A DNA stretch of 64,000 nt from Streptomyces cyaneochromogenes (GCF_003963535.1 NZ_CP034539.1:496001-560000); one strand, 5' to 3'; positions 1 through 8,250 are shown, counted from the stretch's first letter. The notes: a model not told the origin generated them from the sequence alone. Numbers and translations: made by a program.

Positions 1-147
1 GGTGGGCACGGCGAGGGAGAACCTCTCCCGGTACAGCTGCGCCACCCGCAGGACGGGGTCGCGGGGGATGGGGACGTCGGGGTAGTGCAGGCCGAGCGCC
101 AGGTCCACGGCGCCCGAGGCGACGGCGTCGTACACCTCGTCCCCGGT
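1..147 (-). pseudogene. LysR-type regulator, internal fragment (effector-binding domain)
   Basis: The minus strand reads in one open frame as 49 residues including DEVYDAVASGAVDLALGLH and RVAQLYRERFSLAVPT. This matches the style of a LysR substrate-binding domain, with the '(S/A)GxVDLAL' stretch that follows the first effector-domain strand. It stops matching at about base 147, where the sequence changes abruptly into an aldehyde dehydrogenase on the other strand. The rest of the gene lies beyond the left edge, so whether an upstream start survives cannot be seen. The family assignment rests on this short stretch only. Confidence 0.55.
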
Positions 148-150
148 ACG

Positions 151-805
151 GCAGGCCGGCGTTGCACCACCCTGCGGCCCCTCATCGTCCACCGCGACAT
201 CGCGGACACGCTCGTCGCCCGTCTGACGTCCGCGTACGCCCAACTCCCCATCGGCGACCCGTTCGACGAGGGCACCCTGGTCGGCCCCCTCATCACCACC
301 GCCGCGCTCGACACCATGCGGGACGCGGTCGCCCGGGCGCAGGCACAGGGCGGGAAGGTTCTCGTGGGCGGCGGCCGGCGCCTGACCGACACGGCGCCGC
401 GGGCCGCCTACGCCGAGCCGGTCATCGTCCGCGTCGACGAACAGAGCGACGTCGTACGAGAGGAGACCTTCGCCCCCCATCCCCTACGTCCTCACCTACG
501 ACACCTTCGAGGAAGCCATCGCGCTGCACAACGACGTCCCGCAGGGCATGTTCTCCAGCATCTTCACCCGCGACCAGCGGGAGGCCGAGCGCTTCCTCGC
601 CTCCGAGGGCTCCGACTGCGGCATCGGCAACGTCAACATCGGCACCTCCGGAGCGGAGATCGGCGGCGCCATCGGCGGTGAGAAGGAGACCGGCGGCGGC
701 CGCGAGTCCGGCTCCGGCGCCTGGCGCGCGTACATGCGCCCGGCGACCGACACCATCAACTACTCCAGCCGCCTCGCTCTCGCCCAGAGCGTCAGCTTCC
801 TGTAG
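151..805 (+). pseudogene. Aldehyde dehydrogenase, 3' half, frameshifted
   Basis: The fragment opens at the family's catalytic-cysteine motif (AGRRCTTLRPLIVH, cysteine codon 163-165) and continues through the C-terminal catalytic domain ([24 protein letters not shown]), then the C-terminal [22 protein letters not shown] typical of the semialdehyde/piperideine-6-carboxylate dehydrogenase branch, ending at TAG 803-805. The NAD-binding half is missing because LysR sequence joins at about 147-151. The frame shifts at the run of six C at 473-478: with five C the reading would be ...[17 protein letters not shown]... without interruption. That single indel could be a real mutation or a homopolymer error, but the missing N-terminal half makes this a pseudogene either way. 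Confidence 0.85.
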
Positions 806-831
806 CCCACGCGGCACGAACGAAGAGCGCC

Positions 832-857
832 CGCAAGCCGGTTCGGCCCGGCTTGCG
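832..857. terminator. Bidirectional hairpin between convergent genes
   Basis: Perfect 10-bp inverted repeat CGCAAGCCGG (832-841) and CCGGCTTGCG (848-857) with a 6-nt loop. It sits between the stop of the aldehyde dehydrogenase remnant and the stop of the convergent Tap-like gene at 879. There is no long T tract, which is common for actinomycete terminators. Confidence 0.6.
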
Positions 858-878
858 CGGCAGGGCCGAGATCCGCCC

Positions 879-2459
879 TCAGTGGTCGGTGTCGGCGTCC
901 GTCCCGACGGTGTACAGGTCCTTGACCTTCACCTCGGTGACGCCGCGGCCCTCGGCGAACACCGCCCGCCAGTCGCCGATCACGTGCAGCTCGTCGGTGC
1001 CCATCGCACGGACGACCATCAGGCCCTGGTCATAGGCCCGGTAGGCCTTGAGCCACAGGTTCACGAAGGCCTGGCTGCGGATGAGGTGCATCCAGTCGGT
1101 GCGGTAGATCTCGCGGTTGTAGTTGGACTCGCCGAGGGTGGAGACGAACTTGGAGTACATCGCCTTCACGTACGCGAGTGTCACCTCGTCGTCCTCGGCG
1201 ATCGCCTTGTCCCGGGCGTCCTTCATCGCCACGCGGAACTTCTCCAGCAGGCCCTCCGTCGCTCCGGAGGTCCACGACTCGTGGATCTCCGGCGGGTCGC
1301 ACAGGCCGTACTTCGGTCCGGACAGGCGCAGCAGCAGGCGCAGGGTGGGTTCGGTGACCCACAGGGGGCCCGGCTCGTCGCGGCTGCCGATCGGGTTGGG
1401 CAGTACGGCGTCGTGGTCCCACTCGGGTGGGGTGATCAGGTGGACGCCGGCGCGGCGGCGGTCGTGGTGGTTGCCGGTGGAGTGGTTCAGCTGGCCGAGC
1501 GGCAGCCAGGTCTTGAGCGCGCTCAGATAGGCGCCGTTGGTGTCGAGCGCGGCCACCTCGTGCTTGCCCGGGGGGAGTTCGGGCCTGGTCCACTTGGGGC
1601 GCGCCTCCCAGATCTGGTCGGGCCCACGGGCGCTCTGCTTGTGCAGGATGTCGGGCAGCCACGGGTGGGCGACGATCTCGTACCGCCCGCCGATGCGGGT
1701 GGTGTCCAGCAGCGCCATCGCGTCCGGGATCGCCCGCTTGACCAGCGCCGCTGTGGCCTTCTCGACGTCACCGGCGTGCTTGGCGAGCGTCTCGGACACG
1801 GCCTGATCGATCAGGTCGGGCATGGCGTCGGCCGACTGTGCCCGGCGCCCGACCGGCATGATCTTGACACCGGGGCCGGTGTCGGCGGGCCGCGGCCGAG
1901 TCCGGGGCGCCTGTCGTGGTTCCCGGCCCGCGGGCTGGGCCTCGGGTTCCGGTGCGGGGGCGGCGGACTCGGCAGGGGTACTGGCGGCGGCCGCGCAGTC
2001 GGCCGGGTCGAGGTGCTGGGGGAAACCGGCGACCTGGTGGCGGGCGGGTGCGCCGCACAGAACACACGGCTGAGCCACCGGGAGGGCCTCGACCTCGTCC
2101 GCGGCGACGTCCCCGTCCGGGACCTCGGCCGGTGTCTCGTCGCCGTCGGAACTGTCCCCGCCGACCGGGACGTCCGTGTCCTCGGCCTCGGGGGCTGCTT
2201 CCTGGGCCTGGGCCTGGGCCTGCAGTTTGGCGTGTGCCTTGTCGAGGAAGTACGCGTATTTCTCACGGAGTTCGCCGCTCGGGTCCCGGCCGGACTCCCA
2301 GCCGCCGACCGTGGACGGGCTCACCCCGAGGGCCTGTGCCACCTGTGCGCGGGACACGTTCAGGCCCTCGCGCAGGCGGCGCCTTTCGTCCGCGGGAGGC
2401 AACGGGACCTGTTGGCGGGCGCCGTCCACGAGTGCGTCGATGGGGTCGAAGTCGGTCAC
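879..2459 (-). CDS. Tap-like HTH protein with family-B DNA polymerase-like motifs
   Basis: 526 residues from a GTG start that overlaps the upstream stop (GTGA). Residues about 23-57 form an XRE-type helix-turn-helix (VSRAQVAQALGVSPSTVGGW). A Glu/Ala/Pro-rich linker follows, with a possible zinc knuckle CVLCGAPARHQ...H...C at 132-155. The conserved C-terminal half (about 210-520) contains ALDTNGAYLSAL (D306), YVKAMYSKFVSTLGE (430-444) and MGTDELHVIGDW (487-495). These resemble family-B polymerase motif A (DxxSLYP), motif B (KxxxNxxYGKF) and motif C (DTDS), in the right order. The first aspartate of motif C is replaced by glycine. Similar HTH proteins in Streptomyces are, as I recall, annotated as telomere-associated protein Tap, which acts with Tpg at linear replicon ends; Tap is usually longer (about 700 residues). 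No tpg gene is in view. The Tap relation and polymerase fold are inferences. Confidence 0.7.
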   Translation of the reverse strand: MTDFDPIDALVDGARQQVPLPPADERRRLREGLNVSRAQVAQALGVSPSTVGGWESGRDPSGELREKYAYFLDKAHAKLQAQAQAQEAAPEAEDTDVPVGGDSSDGDETPAEVPDGDVAADEVEALPVAQPCVLCGAPARHQVAGFPQHLDPADCAAAASTPAESAAPAPEPEAQPAGREPRQAPRTRPRPADTGPGVKIMPVGRRAQSADAMPDLIDQAVSETLAKHAGDVEKATAALVKRAIPDAMALLDTTRIGGRYEIVAHPWLPDILHKQSARGPDQIWEARPKWTRPELPPGKHEVAALDTNGAYLSALKTWLPLGQLNHSTGNHHDRRRAGVHLITPPEWDHDAVLPNPIGSRDEPGPLWVTEPTLRLLLRLSGPKYGLCDPPEIHESWTSGATEGLLEKFRVAMKDARDKAIAEDDEVTLAYVKAMYSKFVSTLGESNYNREIYRTDWMHLIRSQAFVNLWLKAYRAYDQGLMVVRAMGTDELHVIGDWRAVFAEGRGVTEVKVKDLYTVGTDADTDH

Positions 2460-3094
2460 GCGTTCTCCCGGGCGGCGGCGTCGGCTTTCAGGTAGGCGAT
2501 CGGTCCGCCCGAGACGGCGGTGTGCACGCGGGCGCCGAGCAGTCGGCGCGTCAGGTCCGCCACCGCCCTGTCCGTGGCCAGGACCCGGAAGGTCTCTGAG
2601 CTGTCGAGGGTTCCGACCCGGCCGGCGACGGTGGCGGTGAAGGAGTGCCGCACCTCACCGTGGCCCAGATGCCATGTGTCGTCTCTCCCGTGGACAGCGA
2701 GGACCCCGGTCACCCACCCGCCAACGGCCACCGGCAGCACCCCCGCCCGCACGATCGCCTCCGGCTCGCATCGCCACCACCGGCGCGAGGCCTCGCGAAA
2801 CTGCTCGTCCGTCAGGTCGGGCGAGTCGCCGATGAAGGCGCGGTCGTCGTCCGGGTGGGCGGGAGGCGCGGCCGCGGCGGTGCGCAGCACCGGGAGTATG
2901 CCCTCGACGACGCTCACGTGCGGGGCACGGGCCAGGGCCAGCACCCGTGTCGCCTGCAGATCGTGAAGGAACTTGCTGTCGAGCAGCTTGGTGACGGTGT
3001 TGGGCGACACGCCCAGGGCGTTCGCCGCCTGACTGCGGGTGAGCACGTCGTCGGTGGAGTCCTCGGATTCCACCAGTTCGATGGACGGCAGCAA
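2456..3094 (-). CDS. Small HTH DNA-binding protein upstream of the Tap-like gene
   Basis: 212 residues. The start is TTG at 3094, chosen because GAGGT lies six bases before it and no better start is near. Residues about 19-42 (LTRSQAANALGVSPNTVTKLLDS) look like a MerR/excisionase-like winged HTH. The remainder (including RRWWRCEPEAIVRAGVLPVAVGGWVTGVL) is not recognised. It is translationally coupled to the downstream Tap-like gene by the GTGA overlap, so the two probably work together. Two tandem palindromes 57-93 bp upstream suggest autoregulation. It does not look like the terminal protein Tpg. Confidence 0.7.
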   Translation of the reverse strand: MLPSIELVESEDSTDDVLTRSQAANALGVSPNTVTKLLDSKFLHDLQATRVLALARAPHVSVVEGILPVLRTAAAAPPAHPDDDRAFIGDSPDLTDEQFREASRRWWRCEPEAIVRAGVLPVAVGGWVTGVLAVHGRDDTWHLGHGEVRHSFTATVAGRVGTLDSSETFRVLATDRAVADLTRRLLGARVHTAVSGGPIAYLKADAAARENA

Positions 3095-3150
3095 CGATCG
3101 ACCTCACTTGGCGGGTGGCGCTTCCGCTTCTGTGGGAGCACGGCGACGAC

Positions 3151-3187
3151 TGCATTGCATCAATACACAGTGCGTTGCGTCAACGCA
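3151..3187. promoter_or_regulatory. Two tandem palindromic operators upstream of the HTH/Tap-like operon
   Basis: Site 2 (3171-3187) is the perfect palindrome TGCGTTG-CGT-CAACGCA. Site 1 (3151-3167) is TGCATTG-CAT-CAATACA, with one mismatch between arms. The spacing is exactly 20 bp start to start, and both share TTGCRTCAA. They lie 57 bp or more from the TTG start of the minus-strand operon. The arrangement suggests cooperative binding of a dimeric repressor on two turns of the helix, most simply one of the two HTH proteins encoded next to it. The palindromes are seen directly; the binding protein is inferred. Confidence 0.6.
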
Positions 3188-3235
3188 TGATCGACTGAGA
3201 TCGTGACCCATGTCGGCCGACCCATGCGGTGCGCC

Positions 3236-4501
3236 TCAGATGCGGAGCGTCCCGGGGAACGCACCGTGGCCGACACCCGGCTCGGTGAGGGCCAGCCAGC
3301 CGTGGCCGCGCACCTCGGTGTCCGGGCCGACCGCGTCGGGGTCGACCGAGAGGTACCCGCAGGCGGACCGGGCGCCCATGGTCCCCGCGTTGGACGGGGC
3401 CTCGTCGTAGTCCGGGTCGTCGGCCGCGAGGATCTCCCACGGCAGCGGGTCACCCTCCCATTCGGGGTAGCCCTCGGCGGCGTACCGACGGATCATCCGG
3501 CCGTTCTCGGCAACCATCCACACGTCGGAGCCGCCTGCGTCGTCCAGGAAGAAGAGCTGGGCCTGGCCGCAGTGGACGCTGACCCGCTCGACCGTCTCGA
3601 TCATGCCGTCCCAGGGGTCCCCGGCGACGAGCAGGTCGAAGGAGCCGAAGACCAGGCGCCAGCCGTCCAGTTCCGGGGTGACGAAGACCCGCCCCACGCT
3701 GCGGCTACCGCCCTCCGGCCCGGGTACCTGGATCTCCCGGCCCTCCGACGCCCGGACGCCGGCGGCGACCGTGACGGGCCGCCGGTCGTGCAGGCCCAGA
3801 GCCTCGAAGACCCCCTCGTACGACGCCCCGGGCACGGCCATCCACCAGCCGCTGAGGGTCGACGACGGAAGGCTCGGGATCTCGTCGAGGATCTTCACCC
3901 GTATCAGCCGCTCGACCGCCGCCCGGTCGCGATCGTCGAGCGCGTCGGCGCCGCCGCCCGCCACCAGCGCCGCCATCGCGCCCCGCCGGATCCTCGGGGA
4001 CTCGGCCGGGTCGCGGCGCAGGGAGCGCAGCCGGGGTCGGTAGGAGTCGTGGAGCAGGCGGGCGTAGTCGGATGCCTTGTGGGGGATGAAGCCGCTGCGG
4101 GCGAAACAGGCCACCAGAGCCCGCAGTCCGGCTTCGGAGTCCGTCCGCAGCCTGACGAGCCCCTCGAAGCCGTTGCCCGACTTACGGAAGTCCGGATCGG
4201 CCGCCAGGGCCGCGTACTGGTCGGCGGAGCGCTCGTCGAACACCTCGAGGAAGTGGCCCACTTGCCAGTCCGCCACCTCCTTCCGGCGCCAGGCCGCCAG
4301 CAGGGCGTCGAAGGCAGGCGGTCCGATGTACCTCAACACCCGTATGAACGGCTTGAGTTCATCGGTCGGCCGCCTGTCGGCCAGCCCCTGCAGCAGCGTC
4401 GGCACCACACTGTCGGCCTGCTCCGCCAGCCGTGCGGCGGCGGCCTCCACGCGCGCGGCGTCGTCGCTGTCCAGGTCCTCGAGAAGGGATTCGATCTTCA
4501 T
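3236..4501 (-). CDS. HEAT-repeat-like protein of unknown function
   Basis: 421 residues from ATG at 4501. The N-terminal half is helical, with repeat-like segments of HEAT type (DDAARVEAAAARLAEQADSVVPTLLQGL; LKPFIRVLRYIGPPAFDALLAAWRRKEV). A basic patch RPRLRSLRRDP follows around residue 155. The C-terminal half is rich in beta-type sequence and acidic/aromatic residues (VFVTPELDGWRLVFGSFDLLVAGDPWDG). No catalytic motif or signal peptide is visible, so it is probably a cytoplasmic scaffold. It could belong to an immunity or effector-associated family, but nothing in the neighbourhood supports that. The ribosome binding site is weak. Confidence 0.65.
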   Translation of the reverse strand: MKIESLLEDLDSDDAARVEAAAARLAEQADSVVPTLLQGLADRRPTDELKPFIRVLRYIGPPAFDALLAAWRRKEVADWQVGHFLEVFDERSADQYAALAADPDFRKSGNGFEGLVRLRTDSEAGLRALVACFARSGFIPHKASDYARLLHDSYRPRLRSLRRDPAESPRIRRGAMAALVAGGGADALDDRDRAAVERLIRVKILDEIPSLPSSTLSGWWMAVPGASYEGVFEALGLHDRRPVTVAAGVRASEGREIQVPGPEGGSRSVGRVFVTPELDGWRLVFGSFDLLVAGDPWDGMIETVERVSVHCGQAQLFFLDDAGGSDVWMVAENGRMIRRYAAEGYPEWEGDPLPWEILAADDPDYDEAPSNAGTMGARSACGYLSVDPDAVGPDTEVRGHGWLALTEPGVGHGAFPGTLRI

Positions 4502-4585
4502 ACGGCAGCACAGTAGCTGCGGCCACTGACCGCGCCCTGCGGGGGCCGTGGGCCGGGGCGGCTCACGCCGGGAACGGCGGGCTGT

Positions 4586-5920
4586 TCACTTGTGGGCGTC
4601 CAGGAAGGCGGGGATGTCGTCGCGTGTCGGGTAGTTCGGTACGGGTGACGGTCCGGCCTGAAGGAACGCGTTGATGACGGCGGCCGCTCGGTCGTTGTTG
4701 TCGTCCAGACCGTTCCACATGCGGTGGCCGACTCCGGGCATGTACTGCGTGCGCTCGATGCCAGGGGCGTTGGCAAGAATTTCCGTCGCCCATTGACGGA
4801 CCTGGGAGGAGCACTCAGCGATCATCAACATCGCGGGGGTCCGGGAGCGTCCCAATTCCGGGGAGATGGAAGGCGAGTCCTTGACCGTCTGCTGGACGCG
4901 GAGGCTGGCAGCGGGGCTGAAGGAGAAGTTCTGTGCGGTGTCCTCGGTCGGAATACGGTGTGCGTCGCGCGCGCAGTAGGCGGATGCGGTGTCACTGGCG
5001 AGGTCTGCGGCGGTGAAGGCGTTGTCGCCTTCGGCCTGTCCGATCAGCCCGGTGTCGGGGGTGAGCAGCCCGAGCCGCATGAGGCCGAACGCGACGGCGT
5101 AGCGGGGGACGTGCGTCGAGCGCGGTCCGGTCATCTCCGGCGCGAGGCCGCGCGCGGATGGCCGGCCCTTGTGCCCGGCGCTCCGTGCGGTCGGGCCGTC
5201 CATCGGGCCGGGCTCGGCGATGATCGCCCGGTGCAGGCGTGCGGCGGCACGCGTGTCCGCGAGGGCTCGGGTGAGTATGACCCCGCCGCCGGAGAATCCG
5301 AGGACGTCGACCCTGCCCTTGTCCAGGCGGTCGACGAATGCGGCGAGGTCGCGGACCGACCTGGAGATCGTGTACTGGTCCATGGGAAGCAGGTCGCTTC
5401 GACCGCCGCCGGCCTGCTCGTAGGTGTAGACGTCGTAGCCCTGTCGGGCCAGGAGTTGCAGGAACCGGTGGTCGAGCACCGAGATGCCGCGGACCGGCCC
5501 GCCGTTGAGGTAGACGAGCGGAACAGGGTGTCGGGCGCCGGTGTTCGCGGGCGGGTAGTGATACACCGCGACCCGGCTGCCTGTGGCCAGGCTCCAGTGC
5601 TGCGTGGCCACGAACGGCAGGTCAGGCGGGTACTGCCGGGCCGTGGGCGCGGTCGGGACGCAGACCGACGCCGTCAACGCCGCGGCGACGACCACCGGCA
5701 GGAACGGCACGAGCCGCGCCGCCCGGGTACGACGCCGACCCCGCCACAGTGCGGCGAGGGCCCCGATTCCAAGGGCCGTCAACCATGCGGCGAGTCCCGA
5801 GCCTGCCCCGTCCGTGAGGACGATCGCCGCGAGGAAGACGACGGTCAGCGTCGCGACGGCGGCCAGCGTCAGCAGTAAGCGTCCGGTGAGGCGAGCGAGG
5901 CGTATGGCGAATGCGGGCAT
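4586..5920 (-). CDS. Membrane-anchored alpha/beta hydrolase
   Basis: 444 residues from ATG at 5920 behind GGAGG. Three hydrophobic segments at about 10-36, 42-58 and 70-88 anchor the protein. The rest is an alpha/beta hydrolase: oxyanion region VYLNGGPVRG, nucleophile elbow GFSGGG, and a C-terminal catalytic-type histidine in GVGHRMW. The 'NGGPG-like' oxyanion motif recalls proline iminopeptidases (S33), so a peptidase or esterase facing the outside is plausible. It is divergent from a TetR regulator, with a long palindrome between them, so it is probably that regulator's target. The substrate cannot be inferred. Confidence 0.8.
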   Translation of the reverse strand: MPAFAIRLARLTGRLLLTLAAVATLTVVFLAAIVLTDGAGSGLAAWLTALGIGALAALWRGRRRTRAARLVPFLPVVVAAALTASVCVPTAPTARQYPPDLPFVATQHWSLATGSRVAVYHYPPANTGARHPVPLVYLNGGPVRGISVLDHRFLQLLARQGYDVYTYEQAGGGRSDLLPMDQYTISRSVRDLAAFVDRLDKGRVDVLGFSGGGVILTRALADTRAAARLHRAIIAEPGPMDGPTARSAGHKGRPSARGLAPEMTGPRSTHVPRYAVAFGLMRLGLLTPDTGLIGQAEGDNAFTAADLASDTASAYCARDAHRIPTEDTAQNFSFSPAASLRVQQTVKDSPSISPELGRSRTPAMLMIAECSSQVRQWATEILANAPGIERTQYMPGVGHRMWNGLDDNNDRAAAVINAFLQAGPSPVPNYPTRDDIPAFLDAHK

Positions 5921-5939
5921 GGCGAACCTCCGAAGTAGC

Positions 5940-5978
5940 GTAACGCCGTTTCAGAACAGTGTTTCAAAACGACGTTAC
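5940..5978. promoter_or_regulatory. 39-bp palindrome between the hydrolase and TetR genes
   Basis: The outer arms are GTAACGCCGTTT (from 5940) and AAACGACGTTAC (to 5978). They match in 11 of 12 positions, with further partial symmetry inside. The palindrome lies between the divergent starts of the hydrolase (5920) and the TetR gene (6001), where an operator covering both promoters would be expected. Confidence 0.65.
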
Positions 5979-6000
5979 CAAAGGGGGTAGGCTCCTTGTC

Positions 6001-6621
6001 ATGGGTAGGCCGAGAACGAACGACGCGACCGTCAAAGAGCGACTCGTGGACCGCGCGACCGAGCTCCTCGCCACCCGTGCGCAGGAGTCGGTCACGGTCC
6101 GCGCCGTGGCCACGGCCGCCGAGACGTCGACGGCGGCCGTCTACTCCCTGTTCGGCGACAAGGAAGGACTGATCGCAGCGGTGCGCGACAGAGCCGTCGC
6201 CAGCCTGTTCCAGGCCGTGACGGCGGTGCCGACCTCCGAGGATCCTCTCGCCGACCTCTACGCACTGGCCGTCGCCTACCGGCGATGGGGACGCGAACAC
6301 AGCCACCTGTACTCGGTGTTGTTCGGTGGGGTGCAGTCCTTCAAGCCGTCAGGGGCGGCGGTCGGTACCAGTGACCCGGTCCGGCCTCTCGTCAAGGCGA
6401 TCGATCGCGCCGTGACGGCGTCCGTCCTCGACGGCGAAGCGACGGCGATCGCCGTCTCGCTCTGGGTGACCCTGCATGGGCTGGTGACCCTCGAACTCGC
6501 CGGTGCCTTCGACACCTCCACGGCAGAAGCCGCATTCCGATCGACGATCCACGCCACGCTGCGTGGCTGGACGACCCCCGAGGTGTTCCGCAACCTCCGG
6601 CACGACGAACCCGCCTTCTGA
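6001..6621 (+). CDS. TetR/AcrR-family regulator
   Basis: 206 residues. ATG at 6001 is chosen over an in-frame start at 5959 because that would run through the operator. The N-terminal HTH spans about residues 10-50 (VTVRAVATAAETSTAAVYSLFGDKEGLI), a canonical TetR alpha-2/alpha-3 region. The C-terminal half resembles the WHG-type ligand domain (YRRWGREHSHLYSVLFG; ALWVTLHGLVTLEL-like SLWVTLHGLVTLELAG). It probably represses itself and the divergent membrane-anchored hydrolase through the 5940-5978 palindrome. The ligand is unknown. Confidence 0.9.
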   Translation: MGRPRTNDATVKERLVDRATELLATRAQESVTVRAVATAAETSTAAVYSLFGDKEGLIAAVRDRAVASLFQAVTAVPTSEDPLADLYALAVAYRRWGREHSHLYSVLFGGVQSFKPSGAAVGTSDPVRPLVKAIDRAVTASVLDGEATAIAVSLWVTLHGLVTLELAGAFDTSTAEAAFRSTIHATLRGWTTPEVFRNLRHDEPAF

Positions 6622-6740
6622 CCAGCACCGCCGGTTCCGCTGTGTCAAGTCCCGACAAGCAGTGCCATGACGTGCATCGATGACCAGGGCGCAATGGAGT
6701 CATGGATCGCACGGAACTGTGGCATCCGCTGAGGTTGGGA

Positions 6741-7361
6741 GTGAGTCAGATGCCGAAACGTCCTGAGCAACCCTCGACAGAGGGCGCGGTACCAGCCCCC
6801 CGGTGTCAACCGAAGGGCTTCCGTGCCGCGCTGCGGTGGCAGATCATCGCCCTGGCAGCCTTCGCGATCTGCTTCGGCACGCTCGCGGTGGGGTGGTACA
6901 TCACGGACAGTCCCAGCGCGGGTATTCACGGCGGCAGCAGCGCAGGTACTGATGGTGGAGGGGATCCCCGTACCGACAGCACGGACCCAGGTGCAGGCGG
7001 AGGCGCCGAGGCGGGTGCGGGCGGAGGTGCCGAACCAGCCCCCGAGGAACCGGCCGCCGAAGAGCCGCCCCTCGAGGATCCGGCCGCCGAGGACCAAGCT
7101 GTCGCGGAGCAAACCCCCGGCCCTGCTACCAGAGCCGACATGGGCGCCATCAACGAGGGCGGGCCGGACCTGGCCCCAGCCAGCGTGCTGGCACTCGTGA
7201 TCGCCGGAGTGTCGGGCGTCGGAGGCTTCCTCAGCGGTGCCGCGGCGATGATCACCGCGCGACAAGGCGCCCGCCAGGGGCGGAGGCCGCAGGCCCTCCG
7301 CACCAGGCACGCGTGGCACCCCTCGGAGCGCCATCGCCTCCGCCGACGTCGCGGCCATTGA
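6741..7361 (+). CDS. Two-helix membrane protein with an acidic Gly/Glu/Pro-rich linker
   Basis: About 206 residues. I prefer GTG at 6741, preceded by GAGG at 6731-6734, over the ATG at 6702; ATG 6750 is also possible. A transmembrane helix lies near residues 31-52 (IIALAAFAICFGTLAVGWYI). It is followed by a low-complexity linker of Gly/Ala, then PAPEEPAAEEPPLEDPAAED, and a second helix near 150-172 (VLALVIAGVSGVGGFLSGAAAM) with a basic C-terminus. Similar linker-plus-helix proteins occur in actinomycetes without known function. The basic, arginine-rich tail may be frameshifted or poorly conserved. Confidence 0.55.
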   Translation: MSQMPKRPEQPSTEGAVPAPRCQPKGFRAALRWQIIALAAFAICFGTLAVGWYITDSPSAGIHGGSSAGTDGGGDPRTDSTDPGAGGGAEAGAGGGAEPAPEEPAAEEPPLEDPAAEDQAVAEQTPGPATRADMGAINEGGPDLAPASVLALVIAGVSGVGGFLSGAAAMITARQGARQGRRPQALRTRHAWHPSERHRLRRRRGH

Positions 7362-7479
7362 CGCCATCCCGACAACCCCGGATGTCGCACGGGTGCGCCC
7401 ACCTCGCGTGCGCCCACCTGCTGTGCGATTGACTGGGCCGGCACATGACCGAACCACACGAGCTCATGGGGGCCACGCA

Positions 7480-8064
7480 GTGCAGAGCAACGACACGCCG
7501 CTGATACCGGACGCGGCGTGGCTGGAGGAACGGCTGGGCCAAGGCTCGCTCTGGCGACCGGACGAGGCCGACCTGCCGGCCGAGCTCACCCACGCGGGAT
7601 CGCGAGAATTCCTGCTCACCGTCGGCTTTCCCGCCGTCGACCTCGAGGTGGTGGGGATCGACACGCGGCATCTGCGGGACGAGGACGGGATGGAGCCGTT
7701 CGACGCCGACGAGATCTACGGCGAGCGCTACCCCGACGACGACTCCCCGCCCAAGAACTTCGCCTTCACCGTGGCCACCTGGTCCGACCAGCACCTGATG
7801 CTCGGCGCGGCGGACGGCGGGATCACCCACTACGACCCCAACGGCTGGGACCACGGGGCAGGATGGAAGGGCCTGGCCGCCGATGACCTCCCCCGGCTGG
7901 CCGTGCTCCTGGGGCTGATCGCCGAGTCGAGCAAGGCCCTGGAATCGGCCGACGCCGCCGTACGCGCGGCCGCGGTCACCGATCTGCGCGAGCGAATGAT
8001 CGGCCAGGATCCGTATGTGGACGATTCCGCGTTCTGGGACGAGATCTTCGAGCATCTGGAGTGA
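7480..8064 (+). CDS. SUKH-4-like immunity or uncharacterised protein
   Basis: 194 residues from GTG at 7480, preceded by GGGGG; the in-frame ATG at 7393 adds a basic low-complexity lead that looks non-coding. The core (EFLLTVGFPAVDLEVVGID; THYDPNGWDHGAGWKG; PRLAVLLGLI) resembles the SUKH-4 fold found in polymorphic-toxin immunity proteins, with a leading FL...G.P motif and a late helical segment. No toxin gene is adjacent, so if it is an immunity protein it is an orphan. It is acidic and has no signal peptide. The family call is tentative. Confidence 0.6.
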   Translation: MQSNDTPLIPDAAWLEERLGQGSLWRPDEADLPAELTHAGSREFLLTVGFPAVDLEVVGIDTRHLRDEDGMEPFDADEIYGERYPDDDSPPKNFAFTVATWSDQHLMLGAADGGITHYDPNGWDHGAGWKGLAADDLPRLAVLLGLIAESSKALESADAAVRAAAVTDLRERMIGQDPYVDDSAFWDEIFEHLE

Positions 8065-8250
8065 GGACGGGGCAGGTCGGCGCGGGCGGACCACCCCTGC
8101 CGCACCAGGCCCATCGGTGGACCGGTTCGTAGCGCACACCGCCGGCGTCCGGATTCTGGACGGCGAGAGCCACTTCGCCGGTACCGGCCTTCGGGGGAAT
8201 TCCGGGTCCGCCGCGCGGTCCGGTCCCCCGGTGGGTGGTACGGGCATCAG

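Noticed and set aside
162..2495. Long plus-strand open frame of 777 codons
   Set aside because: It is an Arg/His/Pro-rich antisense shadow of the aldehyde dehydrogenase remnant and the Tap-like gene, a common artefact at high G+C.
2456..3094. Terminal protein gene tpg
   Set aside because: Although it neighbours a Tap-like gene, the protein lacks the Tpg sequence pattern I know and looks like a small HTH protein.
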